In this document: piece after piece, positions 24,397 to 31,868 of the stretch
Position numbering within the stretch: position 1 is the first letter of the stretch
Layout: the number at the start of each line of letters is the position of its first letter
Source of the DNA: Moduliflexus sp964602655
GTDB lineage: Bacteria > Moduliflexota > Moduliflexia > Moduliflexales > Moduliflexaceae
Assembly (NCBI GenBank): GCA_964602655.1
Contig: CAZRSF010000034.1
Span: 1-61,117 of the forward strand
Direction of reading: 5' to 3'
Length of the DNA stretch: 61,117 nt
Position numbers and translations under genes: made by a program
Notes under the pieces: generated by a model
Database searches by the model: none
Told to the model about the DNA's origin: nothing
What the model saw: only the letters and a program-made list of their open reading frames with translations

Positions 24397-26348
24397 AAAA
24401 TAATCAGACCTCCGATAAAAATCAACGCTAAACTGGTCAAGAAGAGCACCAGCACGTAGGCGTCCGGCTCAACACCGCTCTGAATGCGCGTCAATAGCCT
24501 TGAAAGTGTCATAAACACCTCCGCAATGGGCTGATAGAGATATTCTTCGTGAAATTTGGCCGTCGTGATTTTTGCCGAGCCTTTGTGAAAATAGGAATTA
24601 AACCGGTCGAAATACGACTTCTGCACTTCTTTTTTCGTGCCGTAAATCGTGTCGAATGTCGTCAGGATCGGCTCGGAAAAGCCGGAGGCTGTGTATTCCA
24701 TCCGACTGGTCTGTTCGATCAAGCCGCAGCCCCATGTTTCCGTCACTCGGCTTGATTGGACGGCTGTGCGTTTGAGCGCGAACACGACGCCGCCCAGCAT
24801 CGCCAGCATTACGACGGCGACGAACAGCAGATTCGGAATCGGCATGGGATAACCGAACCAGGCAAATAATTGCGCGGAAAAGACGCCTAACACGACGCAG
24901 AACACGGCATTCAGCGCAGGGCCGACAATCATGCCGGTTTCGACTTCTTTGGCGCGAGCCGCTTCCGCCGAGCGCGGCAACGCGAGGAACGCGACGCCGA
25001 ACGCCCTGACGAAACACGCCGACGCAAACGCACTGGTGAGGGCGAAAATCGCCAAACAGGTCATCAACAACATGTGCATGAACGGATTCGAGAGTTCACC
25101 CGCCGCAAACAGCGCTTGAAAAATCATGAATTCGCTGGCAAAGCCGTTCAATGGCGGCAGCGCGGAAATCGCCACCGAGCCGATCAGGAAGATGATCGCC
25201 GTATAGGGCATGGCTTTGACCAACCCGCCCATTTTTTCCATGTTTCTCGTACCGGTCGCATGAGCAACCGAACCGGCGGTCAGAAACAGCAGACTTTTGA
25301 AGAGGGCGTGATTCAAGGCGTGAAACCACGTCGCCGCTAAACTCAACCGCATCAGCGCGGTCAAACCGGCATCCTCGAAAATAATCGCCAGCCCGAGGCC
25401 GATGAATAAGATGCCGATATTTTCGATACTGTGATACGCCAACAGACGCTTGATATCAAGCTCTTTCAGGGCATATAGCCCACCTAAAATCGCCGAAAGC
25501 GTACCCGCCGTCAACAGCAGAATCCCGAACCAGAGCGGGCGATCCGCCGCCGCGAACGTAAAGCGCAACAGGCCATAGACCGCAACTTTCAGCATCACGC
25601 CGGACATCAAGGCCGAAATATTGGACGGGCTGGCCGGATGCGCGTACGGCAGCCATTTATGCACCGGAATAATACCGGCTTTGATACTGAATCCGACGAA
25701 CAACGCCAGCAAAATCATCGGCAAGAACGGCGCAGCCACGTCGCCGATTGCCGTAATCTCGAACGAACCGGTCAAGGCATGAATACTTAAAAAGGCAAAC
25801 ATCAAAAAGACCGTGCTCAATTGGGTCATGATGAAGTAAAACTGCCCGGCCTTTTTGGTTTCTTCCTCTTCGTAGTGATACATCACGAGAAAAAACGACG
25901 AGACGGACATCAATTCCCAGAAGATCAAAAAGGCGATAGTGTTGGCCGAGACGACCACGCCGATCATGGACAGAATAAAACCGTTCATCAGCGCGAGATG
26001 GAGATTTTTTTTGATGGCGCTCTGCTCATGCTCGATATAATGCAGCGAATAGATCGCGACAGACGCGCCAATTAGCGTGATGATTAACAGAAAAAATCCG
26101 GCCAGCCGGTCGAGATGAAACGCGAAGGCGATATTCGGCGCGATCTCGGCGAATGAGAAGGTCATCACGCGATCTGTCGCGACGATTCGCAACGCGAAAA
26201 CGGACAACTCCGCAAGCGCCACAATCGTCAGCATCAGCGAAGCCAGCCGAAAGGAACGCCTGTCCTTCAGCAGCGCGGCAAGCGGTAAGGCGATGGCGAC
26301 GCAGAGCATGATGACGCCGAACCACCACCATTCGATAGACAAAAACAT
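24393..26348 (-). CDS. Ehr complex large antiporter-like subunit (HyfB-like)
   Basis: The product is 651 aa with about 16 helices. It is the NuoL-like subunit at the start of the operon. It keeps FWELMSVSSFFLVMYHYEEEE, the KAGIIPVHKWLPYAHPASPS motif with the broken-helix Lys and His, and KELDIKRLLAYHSIENIGILFIG. The C-terminal region carries SRVTETWGCG and EYTASGFSEP as in HyfB/HycC. AAAGGAG lies before the ATG. A TATAAAAT sequence on the same strand at 26405-26412 may be part of its promoter. No ferredoxin-type subunit (HycB/HycF/HyfH) follows in the operon. Confidence 0.92.
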   Translation of the reverse strand: MFLSIEWWWFGVIMLCVAIALPLAALLKDRRSFRLASLMLTIVALAELSVFALRIVATDRVMTFSFAEIAPNIAFAFHLDRLAGFFLLIITLIGASVAIYSLHYIEHEQSAIKKNLHLALMNGFILSMIGVVVSANTIAFLIFWELMSVSSFFLVMYHYEEEETKKAGQFYFIMTQLSTVFLMFAFLSIHALTGSFEITAIGDVAAPFLPMILLALFVGFSIKAGIIPVHKWLPYAHPASPSNISALMSGVMLKVAVYGLLRFTFAAADRPLWFGILLLTAGTLSAILGGLYALKELDIKRLLAYHSIENIGILFIGLGLAIIFEDAGLTALMRLSLAATWFHALNHALFKSLLFLTAGSVAHATGTRNMEKMGGLVKAMPYTAIIFLIGSVAISALPPLNGFASEFMIFQALFAAGELSNPFMHMLLMTCLAIFALTSAFASACFVRAFGVAFLALPRSAEAARAKEVETGMIVGPALNAVFCVVLGVFSAQLFAWFGYPMPIPNLLFVAVVMLAMLGGVVFALKRTAVQSSRVTETWGCGLIEQTSRMEYTASGFSEPILTTFDTIYGTKKEVQKSYFDRFNSYFHKGSAKITTAKFHEEYLYQPIAEVFMTLSRLLTRIQSGVEPDAYVLVLFLTSLALIFIGGLIIL

Positions 26349-26681
26349 ACGTTCTCCTTTGATTTCAGCCCGGCCAACATTTTAAACGCTGGCCAGAGCT
26401 CTATATTTTATACGACCCGTCAAGTTCCATTTCGCCGTCCGATGCTGTCAATGAAAAAATACAGCGCGACCGTCGCAGAATGTATTGATATAAATGGTAA
26501 ACCTTTATAATTCGGCATCTTGAGAATCTCGTTGTTCTTGAAAGATTTTTCATGTGCGCGGCAAAAAACATTCTTCATGTCATCCAGAATTTTTATTCGC
26601 CATAACTCCTGATACTATTTATATTTTCGTCTTTTATTCACGTTTTATTTTTATATATAACGTAAAACATCATCTTTTAAC
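26349..26681. other. Divergent intergenic region
   Basis: This AT-rich gap separates the Ehr operon (minus) from the FtsK-like unit (plus). On the minus strand TATAAAAT (26405-26412) is a -10-like sequence without a good -35. An imperfect GGCCAAC/GCTGGCC inverted repeat lies at 26372-26394 in the expected Ehr leader. I see no gene in it. Confidence 0.4.
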
Positions 26682-26710
26682 TTGACAAATCCTTCATAAA
26701 AATTTATCGT
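26682..26710 (+). promoter_or_regulatory. Sigma70-type promoter for the small ORF and FtsK-like gene
   Basis: TTGACA (26682-26687), a 17-base spacer and TATCGT (26705-26710) lie in a very AT-rich stretch, about 105 bases before the first start codon. The consensus -35 and ideal spacing make it a good candidate. Confidence 0.65.
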
Positions 26711-26816
26711 ATGTTCATCATGATACATACACATTCCGAAATTCTTATCCATGACGCCTGCCTTGCCCATGTTTTCGCATGGCGCGAGACAGCCATCGCA
26801 CAGAGAGGCACATACC

Positions 26817-26999
26817 ATGACCAAACGACGTCAACCCGACAAAAGCAGTTCATCCAAAAAAACCGTCCAGTACACCAAAACCCTGAGAGAACGGATGCTC
26901 CTGTTCTCCGGTAAAAAGCAACCGCGCGTCAACGCTCGCGACAGCCAGACGCTTTGCTATGAATCTTCGATGGAATGCCGGATTGCGAAACACGTCTGA
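26817..26999 (+). CDS. Small basic protein of unknown function
   Basis: The product is 60 aa, rich in Lys, Arg and Ser at the N terminus (MTKRRQPDKSSSSKK), with no recognisable domain. A GAGAGG ribosome site lies 8 bases before the ATG at 26817. It precedes the FtsK-like gene by 33 bases under a shared promoter. A small basic protein in front of a translocase-like ATPase could be a DNA-binding partner; this is only context. An alternative start further upstream (26751) has no ribosome site. Confidence 0.5.
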   Translation: MTKRRQPDKSSSSKKTVQYTKTLRERMLLFSGKKQPRVNARDSQTLCYESSMECRIAKHV

Positions 27000-27032
27000 T
27001 TCGCAACGCGCAGCAAAGGAGGCGATCATGCT

Positions 27033-28829
27033 ATGAAAGCGCAACAGTTGGCAGGGATTCTGTTGTTATTCGTGATTATTATCAGTGCCGCCACGTATCA
27101 GCGCGTGACGGCCAGACCCGCCGATCCCGACCTGAAACAGGCGCAATTGTCATACGAGATGGAAAGATTGCACCTCAAGCAGGCCAATTTGAAACGATAC
27201 GACACCCTGAGATTCTATGCGATCATCGGCATGTTAGGCGCGGCGAAGGCGTCGCTGCTGTTCGTTGCCATCGGGTACGCTCGCGCCAAAATCAAACAGG
27301 CGTCGGTGCATACCGCGCACATCGGCCAACATGGGGCGATTCCGGTGCGCTACAAGGATTTGCGGGACTTTTACAAAATCGCGGCGAATCTTTCGATGGC
27401 GGAAATCGAAGCGTCGTCGCGGAACGCGCACGAACAGGCGTATCAGATTTCGCGCCAGATGATCGAAGATGTAACGATGTACACGCGGGCGCTCGGCGGA
27501 CGGCGCGGATTCGGCTTTGGCGAAGCGAATCTGCCCATTCCCGACCAGGCGGCGCTGCCGGCGTCAACGATTGTGCCGACCTTTGCGGAATTGCTGCAAA
27601 ACGGCATGGCTGCGCCGGGCAAGCCGATGGTGCTTGGCTTTCATGACGGCCAGCCGCAGCTTCGCACGCTGAAAGACCTGAAATCGCTCGCCATTGCGGG
27701 CTGGCAGGGGAGCGGCAAAACGATGTCCACCGCCTATCTGATTGCGTCGAGCGTGTTGGCGCATGGGGCGCACGTGTATATCGTTGATCCGCACAAAAAT
27801 CATGCAGAAGGGCTGTACGCGCTGATTAAACCGCTGGAAAACACCGGCCACGTCCATGTCATCAACCCGTTTCACACGCCGAATTTGATTCGGAATTTGG
27901 AGCGCATTTTAGACCAGCGGCTTGCGGGCAACGCACCAAGCGATCCGGGGATTTTGCTTGTAATTGACGAATTGGCGAGCCTCGCGAAAATGGAGTGTTT
28001 CGACGTGTTAGTCGCCTTTTTAGAGCGCTGCACCGAGGAAACGCGCAAGGCGAACATCACGTTCATCGGCGGCTCGCATAAATGGACCGCCCGCCATTTC
28101 AAAGGCCGCGCCGACATTCGCGGCTGCATGAATTCGCTGCTGATTCATAAAACCAAGCCGTCGCAGGCGGATTTGCTGTTAGAAGATTCGCACGACAAAA
28201 ATTTAGTGAAGCAGATTGTGCGACCCGGCGAGGCGATTTTGTCCACCGATTTTTCGTCCGCCGCCTTAGTCGCGATGCCGCTCTGCACACGCCAGGATAT
28301 GGAAACAGTGGCGAAGATCGTCAAAGAAACCTACGGCGCGACCCGGCTGCCATGGAACGATGATTTGGAACTTTCGCCGTTGCAGAATCGTCCTGTTCAA
28401 CAGAGCGCGGAAACGATTGATGTCGAGTCAATTGAGGTGATTGACGAAAACGGAGTTGAAGAAATCACGCAGGCCGAACTGCTTGAAGCGAAGGCCAAAA
28501 CGCCGCGCGTGAAACCGGGGCGTCAGACACAATATCCGAAGGGCGTCATTCCGTTCGATTTGCATCGCCGCAAGCATTTAGACAGCCGGAAAGTCGCGTT
28601 TCGTCCGGATCAGATTACATTGGAGCAGATTCTTGAACAATTTCGAACACGTCAGGAGAACGACCCGGAATTTACGCAGGCGGAATTAGCGCGGCAAGTT
28701 CGAATTTCTGTGGGGCATTTAGGTAACATTTTACGAGGGAAAAAACCACTGACCTCACAAAATAAAGAGAAATTATATAAGATATTGTTTTTAAAGGAGA
28801 ACCTTAAAACGGCTTCTGCAAGGGCATAG
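27033..28829 (+). CDS. Membrane-anchored FtsK/TraD-like ATPase with C-terminal helix-turn-helix
   Basis: The product is 598 aa. Two transmembrane helices lie near the N terminus (about 6-24 and 60-82), joined by a short charged segment. The ATPase domain has Walker A GWQGSGKT (223-230) and Walker B ILLVIDE (307-313), and resembles FtsK/HerA or conjugative coupling proteins. A linker of about 100 aa leads to a helix-turn-helix (TQAELARQVRISVGHLGNIL, about 546-568) of XRE type. The combination suggests a DNA pump recruited to specific DNA, as in plasmid, phage or integrative elements. It is shorter than cell-division FtsK and lacks its gamma domain sequence. AGGAGG precedes the ATG. It is followed by a region with DnaA-box-like sites. 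Confidence 0.8.
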   Translation: MKAQQLAGILLLFVIIISAATYQRVTARPADPDLKQAQLSYEMERLHLKQANLKRYDTLRFYAIIGMLGAAKASLLFVAIGYARAKIKQASVHTAHIGQHGAIPVRYKDLRDFYKIAANLSMAEIEASSRNAHEQAYQISRQMIEDVTMYTRALGGRRGFGFGEANLPIPDQAALPASTIVPTFAELLQNGMAAPGKPMVLGFHDGQPQLRTLKDLKSLAIAGWQGSGKTMSTAYLIASSVLAHGAHVYIVDPHKNHAEGLYALIKPLENTGHVHVINPFHTPNLIRNLERILDQRLAGNAPSDPGILLVIDELASLAKMECFDVLVAFLERCTEETRKANITFIGGSHKWTARHFKGRADIRGCMNSLLIHKTKPSQADLLLEDSHDKNLVKQIVRPGEAILSTDFSSAALVAMPLCTRQDMETVAKIVKETYGATRLPWNDDLELSPLQNRPVQQSAETIDVESIEVIDENGVEEITQAELLEAKAKTPRVKPGRQTQYPKGVIPFDLHRRKHLDSRKVAFRPDQITLEQILEQFRTRQENDPEFTQAELARQVRISVGHLGNILRGKKPLTSQNKEKLYKILFLKENLKTASARA

Positions 28830-28885
28830 ACAGGTCTTCGCCTGTCAATCGGGGAGATGCAGAATAAAATTTTTGCACAAAAAGA

Positions 28886-28914
28886 TTGACAAACCAACAT
28901 AATCTTTGTAGAGT
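28886..28914 (+). promoter_or_regulatory. Sigma70-type promoter downstream of the FtsK-like gene
   Basis: TTGACA (28886-28891), 17 bases, then TAGAGT (28909-28914). No open frame with a ribosome site follows before the terminator at 29166-29198, so the transcript would be non-coding. Confidence 0.6.
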
Positions 28915-29080
28915 ATGCTTCAGGTGATATGCTCTCACCCAACCTGAGACGTACCCAGTTGGTACAGAATATAAAAACCTGAGACCTGACTGCGGGCGTC
29001 TCGGATTGTTTTTATAACAATCCGAGACAATCGAGGGTTTGCAACCAACATTCTCTAAACTTTTCGCCTTTTGTTTGATT

Positions 29081-29113
29081 TTATCAACAAAATTATTCAC
29101 AGCGTGTGGATAA
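29081..29113. other. Cluster of three DnaA-box-like sites (possible replication origin)
   Basis: TTATCAACA (29081-29089), TTATTCACA (29093-29101) and TGTGGATAA (29105-29113, the exact complement of TTATCCACA) occur within 33 bases of AT-rich DNA. Two exact copies of AACCTGAGAC (28941-28950 and 28976-28985) lie upstream and could be iterons. This is origin-like architecture. Gene orientation to the right (all minus for 30 kb) argues against the main chromosomal origin, so a plasmid- or element-type origin is more likely. Confidence 0.5.
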
Positions 29114-29165
29114 ATCGGCGTTGAGTCGAGGATGGGCAACGCGAGCTCGCGATGCATTGCGCAGG

Positions 29166-29198
29166 AGACCGGATTTCCCTGAAATCCGGTCTTTTTTT
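29166..29198 (+). terminator. Rho-independent terminator
   Basis: The 11-bp perfect stem AGACCGGATTT/AAATCCGGTCT (29166-29176, 29182-29192) is followed by seven T residues. It terminates plus-strand transcription from the FtsK-like unit or the candidate RNA. Confidence 0.92.
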
Positions 29199-29205
29199 AT
29201 GCCTG

Positions 29206-29279
29206 AAACCACGAAACACACCAACCACACGAAAAACAATCATGCTTTGCTCTTTCGTGTTTTTTGTGTATTTCGTGGC
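29206..29279. repeat. Inverted repeat of the CCACGAAA family
   Basis: The left arm begins AAACCACGAAACACACC; the right arm ends TGTGTATTTCGTGGC. Arms of about 27 bases match imperfectly. It fills the space after the stop of the ptb-like gene. Same family as the repeats near 21.2 and 59.9 kb, here without a nested palindrome. Confidence 0.75.
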
Positions 29280-29287
29280 TAAATAAA

Positions 29288-30190
29288 CTATTCGGACGAA
29301 AGAAACAGCGTTGCCGCAATCGAAAGAAATTTGACGCGGGCGCTGTCGGCGCGAGAGGTCAGAATAAACGGAATCGCCGCGCCCGTGATAATGCCCGCCA
29401 TTTCCGGCTTCAGCATCCAGGCCAGCGTTTTATACAGCACGTTGCCGGTTTCGATGTTCGGACAGATCAGAATATCCGCCTTGCCTTCCACCGGAGACGG
29501 CACACCTTTGATTTGGTAGGCTCGTTCGAACATCGCCCCGTCGAACGCCAACGGCCCGCCCGCGATCACGCCCGCTTCCCATTCCATTTCAGCTAACTCC
29601 GCCGCTTCCACCGATGACGACATTTTCGGGTTGACGGTTTCCACCGCTGATAAAAATGCGACACGAGGCGCAGCGATCCCAAGTTTTTTGGCGATGGCAA
29701 TCGCATTCAAGGCGATATTTCGCTTCTGCTCAACATCAGGCGCGATGCTTAACGCGGCGTCGCTGAACATTTTGATTCGCCCATCCCATTCGAATAAGGT
29801 GACATGTGAAACAAATTGACGCGCAGAACGCTGTTTCAACTCCTCATCTTTCAACAACATGCTCAGAAGTTGGCCGGAGCCGATTTTGCCTTTCATCAGC
29901 GCATCGCCTCGCCCGGCTTTGATCAGTTCGATGGCGCGTTTTCCGGCCTCCCAGGTGTCCGATTCGTTGACGATCTCAATTCCGGCAATATTCGATTCGC
30001 CTTCGCGGGCAAGACGACAAATCGCGTCCGCATCGCCGACATAGACAACCTGCGCAAGCCCTTCCTGTAGCGCTCGAACGGTTGCCGCAATGACATCTTC
30101 TTCGGCGGCGGCAGCGACAATAATCGTCTTCTGCGCCTGACTCTTGACGACCTCAACCATCTGCTGAAAATTCGTAATCTGCGGATTCAT
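29288..30190 (-). CDS. ptb: Phosphate butyryltransferase / phosphate acetyltransferase-like enzyme
   Basis: The product is 300 aa, the length of Ptb. The PTA/PTB family transfers acyl groups between CoA and phosphate. Recognisable blocks: GDALMKGKIGSGQLLSMLL, HVTLFEWDGRIKMFSDAAL, ALNAIAIAKKLGI, and the C-terminal ADILICPNIETGNVLYKTL and GAAIPFILTSRAD. No butyrate kinase gene is adjacent, so it could be a butyryl- or acetyl-transferase working with an unlinked kinase. The ATG at 30190 has GGGAG upstream; starts 3 or 12 bases earlier are possible. Its start is 15 bases from a perfect palindrome. Confidence 0.85.
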   Translation of the reverse strand: MNPQITNFQQMVEVVKSQAQKTIIVAAAAEEDVIAATVRALQEGLAQVVYVGDADAICRLAREGESNIAGIEIVNESDTWEAGKRAIELIKAGRGDALMKGKIGSGQLLSMLLKDEELKQRSARQFVSHVTLFEWDGRIKMFSDAALSIAPDVEQKRNIALNAIAIAKKLGIAAPRVAFLSAVETVNPKMSSSVEAAELAEMEWEAGVIAGGPLAFDGAMFERAYQIKGVPSPVEGKADILICPNIETGNVLYKTLAWMLKPEMAGIITGAAIPFILTSRADSARVKFLSIAATLFLSSE

Positions 30191-30204
30191 CATGACTCCC
30201 ATAG

Positions 30205-30234
30205 TGTAGGTCGAAACTATAGTTTCGACCTACA
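30205..30234. repeat. Perfect 30-bp palindrome, first copy
   Basis: TGTAGGTCGAAACTA and its exact complement TAGTTTCGACCTACA. The same element recurs at 59942-59969 with a change only at the centre. Confidence 0.9.
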
Positions 30235-30280
30235 TGAAAGCTCCTTCAAAAAAAAATAGAACGCTGATCAGCCTCATCTG

Positions 30281-31852
30281 TCAGACCGGTCGGCTTGACG
30301 TGACCCATTGATACCCGGCGCGTTCTAACAGCGTATCCGATTCCGCCGGGCCCCAGGCGCCCGCCGGATAGGTGTATAACAGGCCGGAACGCTTGCCGCT
30401 TTTGTCTTCCGCCCACGCATCTAACACCGGCGTAATCAGCGACCAGGCGACTTTCATGTCGTCATGCCGCACGAAGAGCGTTTGATCGCCCAACATGGCG
30501 TCGAGCAGCAGGCGTTCGTAGGCTTCGGGCAATTCGACCTTAAAAATATCCTGATAATGAAACGCCATTTGCAGCGAACTCATGCAGAGTTTCGGGCCGG
30601 GATGCTTGGCCTGAATCGTCAGCGCGATCCCTTCTTCGGGCTGCACGTTGAAAATCAGCACGTTTTGCGGCAATTCTTCCGGCGAAATCGGCGCGAACAT
30701 CGAATGCGGCACGCGCTTGAATGTGATGACGATTTCGCTGACTTTCCCGCCGAGCCGCTTGCCGGAACGGAGATAAAACGGGACGCCCTGCCAGCGCCAG
30801 TTTTCAATCGAAAGCTTGGCGGCGACGAAGGTTTCGACGCTCGAATTCGGATCGACGCCCGGCTCTTGCCGATAGCCCGGCACGTCTTTGCCATTGATTC
30901 GGCCAGAGCCATACTGTCCGCGCACGATCCAGCGCGGCAGATTGTCCAGCGGGAACGGCTTGATCGCCCGCAACACTTTGACTTTTTCATCCCGCACGCG
31001 GTCGGCGTCGAACGAAATCGGCGGCTCCATCGCCACAAGCGAGAGCATTTGCAGCATGTGATTCTGGAACATGTCGCGCAGTTGCCCCGATTGCTCGTAA
31101 TACCCGGCGCGATGCTCCACGCCAAGCGTTTCCGCCACCGTAATCTGCACGTTGTCAATATACTGGCGATTCCAGATCGGCTCGAAAATCGCATTGGCAA
31201 AGCGGAACATCAAGATATTCTGCACCGTCATTTTGCCGAGATAGTGGTCAATCCGGTAAATCTGCGATTCGGTCAGCGCCTTCAGTAAATCCTGATCCAG
31301 CGCCATTGCGCTCGACAAATCGCGTCCGAACGGCTTTTCAATCACCACGCGGTTGCACGGGCAGCCACTATCGCGTTCGGTCGTCAGCCTGACCTCATTG
31401 AGTTGCATGACAATCGGCGCGTAGAGGTTCGGTGGCACGGAGAGATAGAAAATATGATTGCGTATGTTGCGGAATTGCCTGTCAAGCGCCTTCAGGAGGT
31501 CAGCAAGCTGATAGTGCAGTTCAAGGGTGTGATATTCGCCGCAGAGATAAAAACAGCGTTGCAAAAATGCGGTCAGCACGGCGGCGTCAAGCTGCGGAAA
31601 GCGTTCCCGCAGCGCGTCGGCGGCTTTCTGGCGAAACGTCTCGTCATTCATCTGCGTGCGGGCGCAGCCGACGACATAAAATTCATCCGGCATCAAGCCG
31701 TTCCGAAACAGGCTGAACAACGCCGGAAGCAGCTTGCGGTGCGTCAAATCGCCGGACGCCCCGAAAATTACGATCCCGCACGATTCCGGCTTGCTTTCTT
31801 TGCAAAACTCCTTGCGCACAGCGATATTCGAATCAAAATGAAACTGCGCCAT
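30281..31852 (-). CDS. zwf: Glucose-6-phosphate 1-dehydrogenase
   Basis: The product is 523 aa. It oxidises glucose 6-phosphate to 6-phosphogluconolactone with NADP+, entering the oxidative pentose phosphate pathway. The nucleotide-binding loop GASGDLTHRK (31-40), the active-site RIDHYLGKMTVQN with its His and Lys, and the EKPFGRD motif are all intact. C-terminal substrate-binding regions (YYEQSGQLRDMFQNHMLQ) are present. ATG at 31852. No pgl or gnd gene lies next to it. It is followed by a 78-base gap with a palindrome before the ptb-like gene. Confidence 0.97.
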   Translation of the reverse strand: MAQFHFDSNIAVRKEFCKESKPESCGIVIFGASGDLTHRKLLPALFSLFRNGLMPDEFYVVGCARTQMNDETFRQKAADALRERFPQLDAAVLTAFLQRCFYLCGEYHTLELHYQLADLLKALDRQFRNIRNHIFYLSVPPNLYAPIVMQLNEVRLTTERDSGCPCNRVVIEKPFGRDLSSAMALDQDLLKALTESQIYRIDHYLGKMTVQNILMFRFANAIFEPIWNRQYIDNVQITVAETLGVEHRAGYYEQSGQLRDMFQNHMLQMLSLVAMEPPISFDADRVRDEKVKVLRAIKPFPLDNLPRWIVRGQYGSGRINGKDVPGYRQEPGVDPNSSVETFVAAKLSIENWRWQGVPFYLRSGKRLGGKVSEIVITFKRVPHSMFAPISPEELPQNVLIFNVQPEEGIALTIQAKHPGPKLCMSSLQMAFHYQDIFKVELPEAYERLLLDAMLGDQTLFVRHDDMKVAWSLITPVLDAWAEDKSGKRSGLLYTYPAGAWGPAESDTLLERAGYQWVTSSRPV

Positions 31853-31868
31853 AATGTCTCCTTTAATT

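Larger units (their letters stand above)
28921..29199 (+). ncRNA. Candidate structured non-coding RNA of about 280 bases
   Basis: The stretch is bounded by a good promoter and a strong terminator. It contains successive hairpins: GGTGA/TCACC (28923-28939), GTACC/GGTAC (28951-28965), a perfect 13-bp stem GTCTCGGATTGTT/AACAATCCGAGAC (28998-29028), and GGTT/AACC (29036-29046). It does not match 6S, tmRNA, RNase P or SRP RNA motifs that I know. It could instead be the leader or copy-control RNA of a replicon, since DnaA-box-like sites lie within it. Confidence 0.45.

Noticed and set aside
19008..26348. Annotation as an active hydrogenase-4 or formate hydrogenlyase
   Set aside because: All four NiFe cysteines of the large subunit and all four cluster ligands of the small subunit are substituted, and no maturation tail, ferredoxin subunit or formate dehydrogenase gene is present.
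29081..29113. Main chromosomal replication origin
   Set aside because: DnaA-box-like sites are present, but no dnaA, dnaN, gidA or parAB gene is near and genes to the right all run toward the site for 30 kb, against the usual leading-strand bias.
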